A DNA stretch of 64,000 bases from Limibacillus sp. (GTDB lineage Bacteria; Pseudomonadota; Alphaproteobacteria; Kiloniellales; CECT-8803). This document shows, piece by piece, positions 28,516 to 35,577 of this stretch. Each line of letters opens with the position of its first letter. Within the stretch, counting starts at the first letter, position 1. Below the pieces are notes generated by a model. It worked only from the letters and a program-made list of their open reading frames with translations. It was not told the DNA's origin and searched no databases. The DNA is taken from the NCBI GenBank assembly GCA_037379885.1, contig JARRJC010000001.1, positions 62,001 to 126,000 of the forward strand. The letters are read 5' to 3'. Both the position numbers and the translations under genes were made by a program.

Positions 28516-29406
28516 ATGGATTGGGACAAGTTACGCATCTTTCACGCCGTTGCGGAGGCCGGCAGCTTCACCCACGCGGGCGAGCAGCTGAACCTCAGCC
28601 AGTCGGCGGTCAGCCGTCAGATTTCCGCCCTGGAAGAGAGCCTGAAGGTCATGCTCTTCCACCGCCATGCGCGCGGCCTGATCCTGACCGAGCAGGGCGA
28701 GCTGCTCTACCGCACGGCCCACGAGATCTTCGGCAAGCTCTCCATGGTCGAAGCGCAGCTGGCCGAGAGCAAGGACCGCCCGCGCGGCCTGCTCAAGGTC
28801 ACCACGACGGTTGCCTTCGGCTCCACCTGGCTCAGCCCGCGCATGCGCGACTTCATGGAGCTCTACCCGGATATCGAGGTGCACCTGATCCTGGCCGACC
28901 GGGAACTGGACCTTTCCATGCGCGAGGCCGATATCGGCATCCGCCTCTCCCCGCCGCGTCAGGCCGACCTGATCCAACGCCACCTGCTGACCGTGCACAT
29001 GGCGATCTTCGCCTCCACTCATTACCTCAAGAAACACGGCTCGCCGAGCAGCCCGGAGGACTTGAACAATCACCGCATCGTGGTCTACGGCGACGATGCC
29101 CGGCCGCCGGTCCCGGACGTCAACTGGCTCTTGCGGATCGGCAACGAGTCAGGCGAGATGCGCCGGGCGAACCTCACCGTCAACAACGTCTATGGCGTCA
29201 TGCGGGCGGTACAGGCCGGAGCTGGCATCGGCGCGCTGCCGGAGTTCATGGTCCAGGGTCAGAGCGATCTGGTGCAAGTCCTGCCGGAGCTCACGGGACC
29301 CACGATCGACGCCTATTTCGTCTACCCGGAGGAGCTTCGCGCCTCAAAACGAATCCAGGTGTTTCGCGATTTTCTCCTGCGCCACGTCGCCGCCCAGCGC
29401 TTCTAG
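28516..29406 (+). CDS. lsrB: LysR-type transcriptional regulator of the VtlR/LsrB group
   Basis: A 296-residue LysR regulator whose N-terminus MDWDKLRIFHAVAEAGSFTH and following SQSAVSRQISALE/LFHRHARGLILTEQGE segments are those of the highly conserved alphaproteobacterial VtlR (Brucella) / LsrB (Sinorhizobium, Agrobacterium) proteins. The helix-turn-helix spans about residues 17-45; a LysR substrate-binding domain follows (about 90-290). In Brucella VtlR activates the sRNA abcR2 and small-protein genes; LsrB is tied to oxidative stress and symbiosis. Here a structured RNA region and two small genes lie directly downstream, a matching context. No effector-specific residue can be named. Confidence 0.82.
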   Translation: MDWDKLRIFHAVAEAGSFTHAGEQLNLSQSAVSRQISALEESLKVMLFHRHARGLILTEQGELLYRTAHEIFGKLSMVEAQLAESKDRPRGLLKVTTTVAFGSTWLSPRMRDFMELYPDIEVHLILADRELDLSMREADIGIRLSPPRQADLIQRHLLTVHMAIFASTHYLKKHGSPSSPEDLNNHRIVVYGDDARPPVPDVNWLLRIGNESGEMRRANLTVNNVYGVMRAVQAGAGIGALPEFMVQGQSDLVQVLPELTGPTIDAYFVYPEELRASKRIQVFRDFLLRHVAAQRF

Positions 29407-29444
29407 GTTGTCAAAGCCGCCTTCCAGCCACCCTTCTGGCTCGA

Positions 29445-29491
29445 ATTTTCGGCGAAAATCTGCGGTGTTCAGAGCCATGCAAGCAACGCAT
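29445..29491 (+). promoter_or_regulatory. two T-N11-A LysR-type dyads upstream of the putative sRNA
   Basis: ATTTTCGGCGAAAAT (29445-29459) and ATGCAAGCAACGCAT (29477-29491) are both 15-bp dyads with the T-N11-A spacing of LysR-family sites. Their centres are 32 bp apart, about three helical turns, as for a LysR recognition site plus activation site. A -10-like TATTTT (29503-29508) follows, which would place the two dyads near -65 and -33. They lie just after the lsrB-like stop codon. Confidence 0.55.
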
Positions 29492-29514
29492 GCCAACTTT
29501 GCTATTTTTGGTAT

Positions 29515-29733
29515 GGTCTGAGCGCTCCCGCTCCTTATCTTGTCTCTTGTGAATGTTGCATTGCAGCATCCTTCGAGTTTCCGGCGGGCCTGTCTCGGCC
29601 CGCCGGTTCGAGTGTTCCAGGCGCCAGCCTGGACCAAGGGGCCCGGTTCTTGACCGGGGTCCTACGTCTCCCAGACGTGAAGCCTCCCTGTTCAACTTGC
29701 CGGGAAACGAATAGTTTCCCGGCTCTCTTTTTT
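29515..29733 (+). ncRNA. putative structured sRNA next to the VtlR/LsrB gene (AbcR-like candidate)
   Basis: This gene-free stretch is packed with perfect hairpins: CCGGCGGGCC/GGCCCGCCGG (29581-29606, 10 bp), CCAGGC/GCCTGG (29617-29632), CCCGGT/ACCGGG (29642-29658), ACGTCT/AGACGT (29663-29677, loop CCC), then an unpaired GAAGCCTCCCTG and a 10-bp terminator stem with a T-run. The two CUCCC stretches, one in a loop and one single-stranded, resemble the anti-Shine-Dalgarno seeds of alphaproteobacterial AbcR (alpha-r15) sRNAs. In Sinorhizobium, as I recall it, those sRNAs lie beside lsrB. The 5' end is only estimated from a TATTTT box at 29503. 6S RNA is the main alternative but its usual zapA/ygfA context is absent. 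Confidence 0.6.
29699..29733 (+). terminator. intrinsic terminator of the putative sRNA
   Basis: GCCGGGAAAC (29699-29708) and GTTTCCCGGC (29714-29723) form a perfect 10-bp stem with loop GAATA, followed by TCTCTTTTTT. A competing hairpin, GGCTCTC (29721-29727) with GAGAGCC (29736-29742), overlaps its 3' arm and T-run, so read-through into the downstream small gene could be tuned. Confidence 0.85.
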
Positions 29734-29856
29734 GAGAGAGCCGCACTGCTTTGCGGAAGTGAAACGGGGAATAGCGCCGGATTTCGGCCCCTGTTTTGAA
29801 GGTTCCGCCGTGGGAAGCACAGATAGGCCGCCCGCGGAGCAGCAACGAGGATGAGC

Positions 29857-30174
29857 ATGAGCCGTTTCGATCCCGATGGTCTCAAGGACCTGGAAACCAT
29901 GACCCCGGAAAAGCGCCTTTGGTGCGCCGTTCTTTTCCGCATTTTCCAGGACGCCTGCCGGACCCTGCCCCCCAAGGCCGACAACGCGCAGAAAGTTGAG
30001 CGCGATCAGGCCCGGTCCTGGCTACTCGGCGGCACCGATATGCGGATCGTCTGCGAGTTGGCCGGCTTCGATCCCGACGCCATCCGCGAGGCCGCAGAAC
30101 GCCTGAAGCGCAACGACTGGCCGCCGATCAAGGTGGACCTTTCGGAGCCCGCCCCGCTCCAGGCCGCCGCCTGA
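29857..30174 (+). CDS. small protein of unknown function, first of a tandem paralogous pair
   Basis: A 105-residue soluble, mostly helical protein. The ATG at 29857 is preferred over the one at 29851 because GAGG lies six bases upstream and because the paralogue also begins MSR(F/Y)DPD. Conserved between the two copies are EKRLWCAVLFRI, QDACR.LPPKADNAQKVERD, QARSWLL and DMRIVCELAGFDPDA.REAA. The last part resembles short helix-turn-helix-like modules seen in phage and plasmid proteins, but I do not recognise a named family. It lies immediately downstream of the putative sRNA terminator; a hairpin terminator follows at 30210. Confidence 0.8.
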   Translation: MSRFDPDGLKDLETMTPEKRLWCAVLFRIFQDACRTLPPKADNAQKVERDQARSWLLGGTDMRIVCELAGFDPDAIREAAERLKRNDWPPIKVDLSEPAPLQAAA

Positions 30175-30209
30175 TTCCCGCCCAAAATAGCGCCCTCCGC
30201 GTCCATCTG

Positions 30210-30242
30210 TCGCCCACCCGGCACGCCCCTGGTGGGCGATTT
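30210..30242 (+). terminator. intrinsic terminator after the first paralogue
   Basis: TCGCCCACC (30210-30218) pairs with GGTGGGCGA (30231-30239), a perfect 9-bp stem with a 12-base loop, followed by TTTGCTGTT. It lies 36 nt after the stop codon of the first small gene and separates it from its paralogue. Confidence 0.7.
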
Positions 30243-30327
30243 GCTGTTGCAAGTAGGTGTCAACCCTCTATATCCCTAAAGGAACACAAAAAAGCGTAAA
30301 CTTACGCCGACAGGGAATTCTTCTGGA

Positions 30328-30648
30328 ATGAGCCGATATGATCCCGACGCGATTGGGGGCGATACGCCTTTGACGCCTGAAAAGCGCCTTTGGTGCGCTG
30401 TGCTGTTCCGCATTCTGCAGGACGCCTGCCGTCCGCTGCCGCCCAAGGCGGACAACGCGCAGAAAGTAGAGCGCGATCAGGCGCGCTCCTGGCTGCTCAA
30501 TAGCCAGGACATGCGGATCGTCTGCGAACTCGCGGGTTTCGATCCCGACGCCATGCGCGAAGCGGCGCTGAAGCTCGAGACGCAAGACTGGCCCGCTCTG
30601 AAGCTCGACAGTCTGGTGCCAAAGGGCGACGACAAGATCGCCGCCTGA
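30328..30648 (+). CDS. small protein of unknown function, second of the tandem pair
   Basis: A 106-residue paralogue of the preceding gene, about two-thirds identical over the central 75 residues (EKRLWCAVLFRILQDACR and following), and divergent at both ends, which argues that both copies are under protein-level selection. The ATG has only a weak AGGGA at a long distance. A terminator lies between the two genes, so this one probably has its own promoter in 30243-30327, an A/T-richer stretch. It converges with the lipoprotein gene, leaving 12 nt. Function unknown. Confidence 0.8.
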   Translation: MSRYDPDAIGGDTPLTPEKRLWCAVLFRILQDACRPLPPKADNAQKVERDQARSWLLNSQDMRIVCELAGFDPDAMREAALKLETQDWPALKLDSLVPKGDDKIAA

Positions 30649-30660
30649 TTCGCCGAAGCG

Positions 30661-31203
30661 TCAGTTCGCTGGCGGCTGCGGCCTCCGGATGGCCGGACCG
30701 AGCGCCTTCAACACCTGATCCACATCGTGATATCCCGCCACGTCAGGCGGCGGCGATCCCTCAAAGGGGATCACGATGGCGCTCGCGCTGTAGACCTGAG
30801 AGCGGTAGGCGGGCGAACTCCCCAGCGGGAACCCGATGGAGATGGAAGCCCCGCTGCCATAACCGCGATGGCCGTAGCCGTAGCGGCCATAGGGCCCCCA
30901 GTAGGGATCGTAGTAGCTGTCCCGCACGACCTTCTCCACCAGCTTGTCCTTCAGCGCGAAACGCGAATAGCCGAGTTCCGCCGAGCGTTCGGCCGCCCGG
31001 TAGAGGAGATAATCCTCAACGGTCTTGCGGTCCGTGTGGCTGTTGCCCGCGAAGACCAGCTTGAAGGCCGGCGCGATCAACTCCTGCTCGGAATAGCCGA
31101 AAGCACTGTCGCCCGCAGGCTTATAAGGCGTCGGCTGAGGGGTCGAGCAGCCCGCCGCCAGGACAAGCAGCAACAACGCACAGATAGATCGAACACTAAG
31201 CAA
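30661..31203 (-). CDS. lipoprotein of the CC0125/CC1285 type
   Basis: A 180-residue protein with a signal peptide ending in the lipobox LAAGC (Cys at about residue 19). After it come FGYSEQELIAPAFKLVFAGNSHTDRKTVEDYLLYRAAE and a Tyr/Gly-rich stretch (YYDPYWGPYGRYGYGHRGYG), the pattern of the Caulobacter-type CC0125/CC1285 lipoproteins. It should be anchored in the outer membrane or at the inner-membrane periplasmic face; no function is known. The start is a TTG at 31203 with GAAGGG nine bases upstream. It is divergent from the small membrane protein gene. Confidence 0.82.
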   Translation of the reverse strand: MLSVRSICALLLLVLAAGCSTPQPTPYKPAGDSAFGYSEQELIAPAFKLVFAGNSHTDRKTVEDYLLYRAAERSAELGYSRFALKDKLVEKVVRDSYYDPYWGPYGRYGYGHRGYGSGASISIGFPLGSSPAYRSQVYSASAIVIPFEGSPPPDVAGYHDVDQVLKALGPAIRRPQPPAN

Positions 31204-31277
31204 ATAATTTACCCTTCGTTAAGAAAGCTTAGGTATCTCTAAAGAAGCTCAACATCCTTCCAGCGGGACCTTCGAAC

Positions 31278-31460
31278 ATGCCATCGCTCAAAAATGCCTA
31301 CCGCGTTCTTTTTTCCGGCGCGCTGTCGGTCCTCGTTTCGGTTCTGCTGGTAAAGGCGCATGTGATGCTGTTTTTCGTCGTGCTCGGCGGCATCGGCGCG
31401 GCCGCTGTCGCCCTGCCGCTCTTCGAGCTGCTGGTCCGCGACCGGATCGACTGGGTTTGA
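31278..31460 (+). CDS. small two-helix membrane protein
   Basis: A 60-residue protein with two hydrophobic segments (LFSGALSVLVSVLLVKAH and VMLFFVVLGGIGAAAVALPLF) and a short charged tail ending LLVRDRIDWV. The ATG is preceded by an AGCGGGACC-like sequence, not a strong ribosome-binding site. It has no recognisable family. Its divergent position to the lipoprotein gene, normal codon use and clean hydrophobic pattern favour a real gene, but it could be spurious. Confidence 0.55.
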   Translation: MPSLKNAYRVLFSGALSVLVSVLLVKAHVMLFFVVLGGIGAAAVALPLFELLVRDRIDWV

Positions 31461-31495
31461 CGGGGCCCCAAGGACCCGGCCCTCAAGATCGCGGC

Positions 31496-32200
31496 CTATT
31501 CGTCCGAGGGGCAGGGCCAGCTTGCCGGGGCTCTAAGCGTTTCAGGTAAGGTGGTCTGCGCATCCCCACAGGCATTGGTCAACTGATCCTGGGTCAGGCC
31601 GATCGACGCCGAGAGGTCCGCCCCTTCGAGGTGCGTGCGGATCAGGATGGCGGAGGAGAAGTCCGCGCCCTCCAGCGCCGCCCCCTTGAAGATCGTGCGC
31701 AGCAGGACGGCACCGGTTAAATTCGCTCCGCTCAAGTCCGCGCCTGAGAAGTCCGTGCGGCTCATCTCGGCCTTGGTGAGGTCGGCGCCGCTCAGGTCCG
31801 CGCCGCTGAAATCGCTGCGCGGCAACTCGGCCTTGAACAGCGACGCCCCGGCCAGCTTCGCCTCCCGGAAATTCGTGCGCCCGGCGTAAACCCGGATCAT
31901 GGAGGCGCCTGTCAGGTCGGCCTCCTCCAGCCGCGCGCGGGAAAGGTCGGCGCTTTCGAGGTCGGCCTTGCTGAGGTTCGAGCCTTTCAGGTCAGATCCG
32001 CCCAGGTCCGTGCGCTGGAATGTACCCCCACTGAGGTCGTTCCCCGCAAGGCGCAAGCGCGCCTTCATGCAGCTGGACCAGTTCACGCCGGCCTGCGGAC
32101 GGTCGCCGCAATCGGCGGCGGAGGCCGGACTGGACTCTGTGCTCAGCGCTGTAGTCAGCAAAAGAATGAACAGGGCCGCTAGGGCACCGCTTCGCAACAT
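31496..32200 (-). CDS. secreted pentapeptide-repeat protein
   Basis: A 234-residue protein with an N-terminal signal peptide (LAALFILLLTTALSTESSPASA, positions 32117-32182). From about residue 60 a long series of A(D/N)Lxx pentapeptides follows (for example SDLKGSNLSKADLESADLSR and GADLSGADLTKAEMSRTDFS), predicting a right-handed quadrilateral beta-helix. The ATG at 32200 is supported by AAGGAGGAG; the reading can be extended upstream but only without a ribosome-binding site. It starts 16 nt after msrP on the same strand, so it is probably cotranscribed and, like MsrP, exported. Function unknown; a structural or interaction role is likely. Confidence 0.88.
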   Translation of the reverse strand: MLRSGALAALFILLLTTALSTESSPASAADCGDRPQAGVNWSSCMKARLRLAGNDLSGGTFQRTDLGGSDLKGSNLSKADLESADLSRARLEEADLTGASMIRVYAGRTNFREAKLAGASLFKAELPRSDFSGADLSGADLTKAEMSRTDFSGADLSGANLTGAVLLRTIFKGAALEGADFSSAILIRTHLEGADLSASIGLTQDQLTNACGDAQTTLPETLRAPASWPCPSDE

Positions 32201-32216
32201 GGCTCCTCCTTCTCCC

Positions 32217-33206
32217 TTACATGAAGAGCCGTTCGCCCTCCATTCCCTCGTAGAGACCTGCCACGTACTCACCATACCCGTTGTAGAGCTGTGTGGGAAC
32301 GCGCTCGTCACCGCCGAGAACACGCTCGGTGGCCTGGCTCCAGCGCGGGTGCGGCACCTCCGGATTGACGTTCGCCCAGAAGCCGTACTCAGAGGCCTGA
32401 ATCTCCTCCCAGAAGGAAACCGGACGCTGATCCGTGAACTCGAAGCGCACGATGCCCTTGGTCGACTTGAAGCCGTACTTCCAGGGAACCGCCAGACGCA
32501 GCGGCGCGCCGTTCTGCTTGGGCAACGCCTTGCCGTAGAGCCCCGTGACCATGAAGGCCAGCTCGTTGGTCGCCTCTTCGATCGTCAAGCCCTCGATATA
32601 GGGCCAGGGGTACCAGCCCGCCTTCTGGCCGCGCGCCACTTCCGGGTCCTTGAAGGAAACCATGCGGACGTACTTGGCCGAGGAGAGAGGCTTGGCCAAC
32701 TCGACGAGGCGGGCCATGGCGAAGCCGCTCCAAGGCACGGCCATGGACCAAGCCTCCACGCAGCGGTGGCGGTAGAGGCGCTCTTCCAGGGGCATCTTCG
32801 CCAGCAGATCGTCGATGCCGATCTCGAAGGGCTTCTCGACCTGCCCGGCGATCGAAATCGTCCAGGGGCGGATCGGCAGGTCCTGCGCATAGCGCCAGAT
32901 GTTCTTGGAGGAGCCGAACTCATAGTAGTTGTTGTAGGTGGTCGCCAACTCCGCGTCGGTGATCTCCCGGTCGAGCCGGTAGGCCATGTTGCGCTTGACC
33001 GGATAGAGCCCGGCGCTGGGGTCCTCCTCGACCGCGGCCATGGCCTGCATGCCCTCGTCCTTGCAGGCGGAGAGAAGACCCGCGCCCGCGAGCAGCACGG
33101 GACCGGCCGCCATCGCCTTGATCAACTGACGGCGTTTCAAAAACACCGCTTCGGGTGTCGCCTGACTTTCCGGGATTTCCCAACCGCGCTTCTTCTTGAT
33201 GAACAT
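32217..33206 (-). CDS. msrP: protein-methionine-sulfoxide reductase catalytic subunit MsrP (YedY)
   Basis: A 329-residue periplasmic molybdenum-cofactor enzyme that repairs oxidised methionine in envelope proteins. A twin-arginine signal (KRRQLIKAMAAGPVLLAGAG, about 24-43) is followed by the oxidoreductase molybdopterin domain. The Mo-ligating Cys lies in YRHRCVEAWSMAVPW (about 145-159) and the C-terminal GGDERVPTQLYNGYGEYVAGLYEGM is typical. The heme partner MsrQ, normally the next gene, is absent; instead the pentapeptide-repeat gene follows at 16 nt. The electron donor must then be encoded elsewhere. Confidence 0.94.
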   Translation of the reverse strand: MFIKKKRGWEIPESQATPEAVFLKRRQLIKAMAAGPVLLAGAGLLSACKDEGMQAMAAVEEDPSAGLYPVKRNMAYRLDREITDAELATTYNNYYEFGSSKNIWRYAQDLPIRPWTISIAGQVEKPFEIGIDDLLAKMPLEERLYRHRCVEAWSMAVPWSGFAMARLVELAKPLSSAKYVRMVSFKDPEVARGQKAGWYPWPYIEGLTIEEATNELAFMVTGLYGKALPKQNGAPLRLAVPWKYGFKSTKGIVRFEFTDQRPVSFWEEIQASEYGFWANVNPEVPHPRWSQATERVLGGDERVPTQLYNGYGEYVAGLYEGMEGERLFM

Positions 33207-33362
33207 GTCGCTCGACGCTCCTCGATGAAACTTCTATCTGCTGACAAAGTATCTTCGCGCGCCCGCCGTCATAATCAACGGGCGTGAAGAAGGCGAAAAA
33301 AAGAAAGGCGCAAGTTCAATGACTTACGCCCTTCATATCTTCGTGAGAGCGCCGCGAGCGGC

Positions 33363-35387
33363 CTATTGCGCGGCTTGGCGGGCCTGCACCACCTGATCGG
33401 CGAGCCGTCCCTGCAGCTCTTGCAGGTGATCGAAGACCGCCGTGAAGCTGGCCGTTCCCTGGGTCAGGCTGCGCAGTTCGATGATCAGGTCCTGTATCTC
33501 CGCTTCGGGCATGTAGGCCTGCATCTCGTCCCAGCCGTCCCAGCCATCCTTGGCGTCGAAGCCCAGGATCTGCCCGCGCCGCCCGCTGATCAGCCCGTGG
33601 ATGCGGTTGGTGAAGCTCTGCGGCACGGAGATGGTGACCAACTGCACCGGCTCCAGCAGCACCGGATCACACTCCGGCAAGGCGTCGCTCATGGCCTGAC
33701 GTCCGCAGGTCCGGAAGGCCTGGTCGGAGGAGTCCACCGAGTGGTGCTGCCCGTCGAGCAGCGTTACCTTGGCGTCCACCACCGGAAAGCCGAGCGGGCC
33801 CTTGGCCAGCCCTTCGCGCACCCCGGCCTCGACCGCGGGGATAAAGTTGCGCGGCACCGAGCCGCCGACCACCTTCTCCTCGAACAGCAGGCCTTCGCCC
33901 CGGCCCAGCGGGGCGATCTCGACCTTGATGTCGGCGAACTGGCCGTGGCCGCCGGACTGCCGCTTGAAGCGGGCGTGGTGCTGAACGGAGCGGCGAATGG
34001 ATTCCCGGTATCCGGTCAGCGGCCGCTCGGTCCGGACGCCGACGTTGAACTTGCTCTTGAGCCGTTCCACGGCGAGCTTCAAGTGCATCTCGCCCTGGCC
34101 CAGGAGCACCAACTGCCCGGTTTCCTCACGCATCTCGAAACCGAGGGAGGGATCCTCCTCGGAAAGCTTGGCGAGCGCCGCCGTCAGCTTCACTTCGTCC
34201 TGCCGGTTCTCCGGCTCGACCGCCAGGGCGTAGACCGGGGCGCCAGGTTTGGGCGCCAGGCTCTCCTGCGGCGCCACCCCGCCATCGGTGATGCGGTCGC
34301 CGATCTTGAGGTTCTCCAGGCGGCCCAGAGCCACGACTTCGCCGGCGGCGGCCTTGGAGAGCTTGTCGGTGTTCCCGCCCTTCATGCGGTAGAGGCTGGA
34401 GAGCCGCTCGCCATTGATGGAGGCGCCTTCGGCCAAGCTGCCGTCCCAGAGCCGGGCGATGGAAAGCTTGCCGGCATGGGGCTGATACTGGTTGGAGAAG
34501 ACCGTCGCGGTGAACGCGCCCTCCGGCTTGATTTCCAGCCGCGCCGCCGTGACCTCCGGGTCGGGCGTTTCATGGCGCAGCGCCTTCCAAAGCCGCTGCA
34601 CGCCGTTCTCGTGCTCCGCGGAGCCGAGGAAGACAGGAACGATCAAGTCGTCCTTCAGGTCCTTGGCGAGCTGGTCGTAGATTTCGTCGCTGGCCGGTAT
34701 CTTGTCTTCCAGCAGCTGTTCGAGCAGCGCGTCGTCGAAATCGGCCAGCGATTCCAGAAGTTCCTGGCGCGCCTCGCTCTCGCGGTCCTTCAGTTCACCG
34801 GGCATTTCGATCAGGTCGCTGGGCGTACCCTCCTTCCAGCGGTAGGCGCGCTCGGAGACGAGATCGACATAACCGCTAACGCTCTCGCCCTCGCGGATCG
34901 GAACCTGCCGCAGCAGCAGCGGACGGCTGGAAACGGACTGCAGCCCCTCCAGCAGGGCGCGCGCGGTCAGTTCCGTCTTGTCCATCTTGTTGACGAAGAC
35001 CATGTGCGGGATCTTGCGGTCGTCCAGATACTTGAAGAGCGGCGCCAGGATCGGCAGCCGCTCCAAATCGGGTTCCGCTACAACCACCGCAACGTCCGCG
35101 GCGGCCAGCGCCTGATGAGCCATCTCGGTCAGCTCCACCGAGCCGGGCGCATCGATCAGGGTCCAGTCATCGTCCATGAACCGGCAGGAAGCGATGTTGA
35201 GCTCCGTCGTCATGCTGTGGGCCCGCGCCTCCGGCGAGGCGTCGCCGAGGCTGTTGCCCTGCGAGACGGACCCGCGACGCTCCAGCGCGCCCGAGGCGTG
35301 GAGAAGGCTTTCGAGCAGCGTGGTCTTGCCGCTGCCATAGGATCCGATGAGAGCGGCGCAGCGCGCCGCGGATGAGCTGCTGGTCAT
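33363..35387 (-). CDS. EF-G-like translational GTPase (elongation factor G paralogue)
   Basis: A 674-residue protein with EF-G domains I-V: P-loop GSYGSGKTTL (15-24), switch II region DAPGS (79-83), NKMD (133-136) and the C-terminal domain IV/V segments GGHGQFADIKVEIAPL and HGLISGRRGQILGFDAKDGW. Canonical EF-G has DTPGH at switch II; here the catalytic His position is Ser and the Thr is Ala. That is unlike housekeeping EF-G and like the EF-G-like (FusA2-type) paralogues. The protein may act slowly or in ribosome recycling or stress; role uncertain. It stands alone on the minus strand. Confidence 0.88.
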   Translation of the reverse strand: MTSSSSAARCAALIGSYGSGKTTLLESLLHASGALERRGSVSQGNSLGDASPEARAHSMTTELNIASCRFMDDDWTLIDAPGSVELTEMAHQALAAADVAVVVAEPDLERLPILAPLFKYLDDRKIPHMVFVNKMDKTELTARALLEGLQSVSSRPLLLRQVPIREGESVSGYVDLVSERAYRWKEGTPSDLIEMPGELKDRESEARQELLESLADFDDALLEQLLEDKIPASDEIYDQLAKDLKDDLIVPVFLGSAEHENGVQRLWKALRHETPDPEVTAARLEIKPEGAFTATVFSNQYQPHAGKLSIARLWDGSLAEGASINGERLSSLYRMKGGNTDKLSKAAAGEVVALGRLENLKIGDRITDGGVAPQESLAPKPGAPVYALAVEPENRQDEVKLTAALAKLSEEDPSLGFEMREETGQLVLLGQGEMHLKLAVERLKSKFNVGVRTERPLTGYRESIRRSVQHHARFKRQSGGHGQFADIKVEIAPLGRGEGLLFEEKVVGGSVPRNFIPAVEAGVREGLAKGPLGFPVVDAKVTLLDGQHHSVDSSDQAFRTCGRQAMSDALPECDPVLLEPVQLVTISVPQSFTNRIHGLISGRRGQILGFDAKDGWDGWDEMQAYMPEAEIQDLIIELRSLTQGTASFTAVFDHLQELQGRLADQVVQARQAAQ

Positions 35388-35577
35388 GACGTCCTCCCTG
35401 GTTCGCGAGCCTTATGTCAGCGAACCGGCGCCAGCCGAACGGCGTTGAGAACGTCGTCGTATTGAGAGGCTGAGCGCCCCCGCTTGACTCACGTTTTGGT
35501 CTTTTTTCTGTTCCAGACAGTCTGACTGCAAGCGGCCCCTGCGCGCAAGCCCGCAGAGTATCGGAGAGCCGCGCAAG

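Noticed and set aside
29515-29733. 6S RNA
   Set aside because: A long hairpin-rich RNA would fit, but the characteristic central bubble was not evident and the usual genomic neighbours are absent; not fully excluded, so named as an alternative.
33366-35375. Long plus-strand open frame opposite the EF-G-like gene
   Set aside because: The sense strand carries all translational GTPase motifs; the opposite translation is low-complexity His/Gln/Leu-rich sequence.
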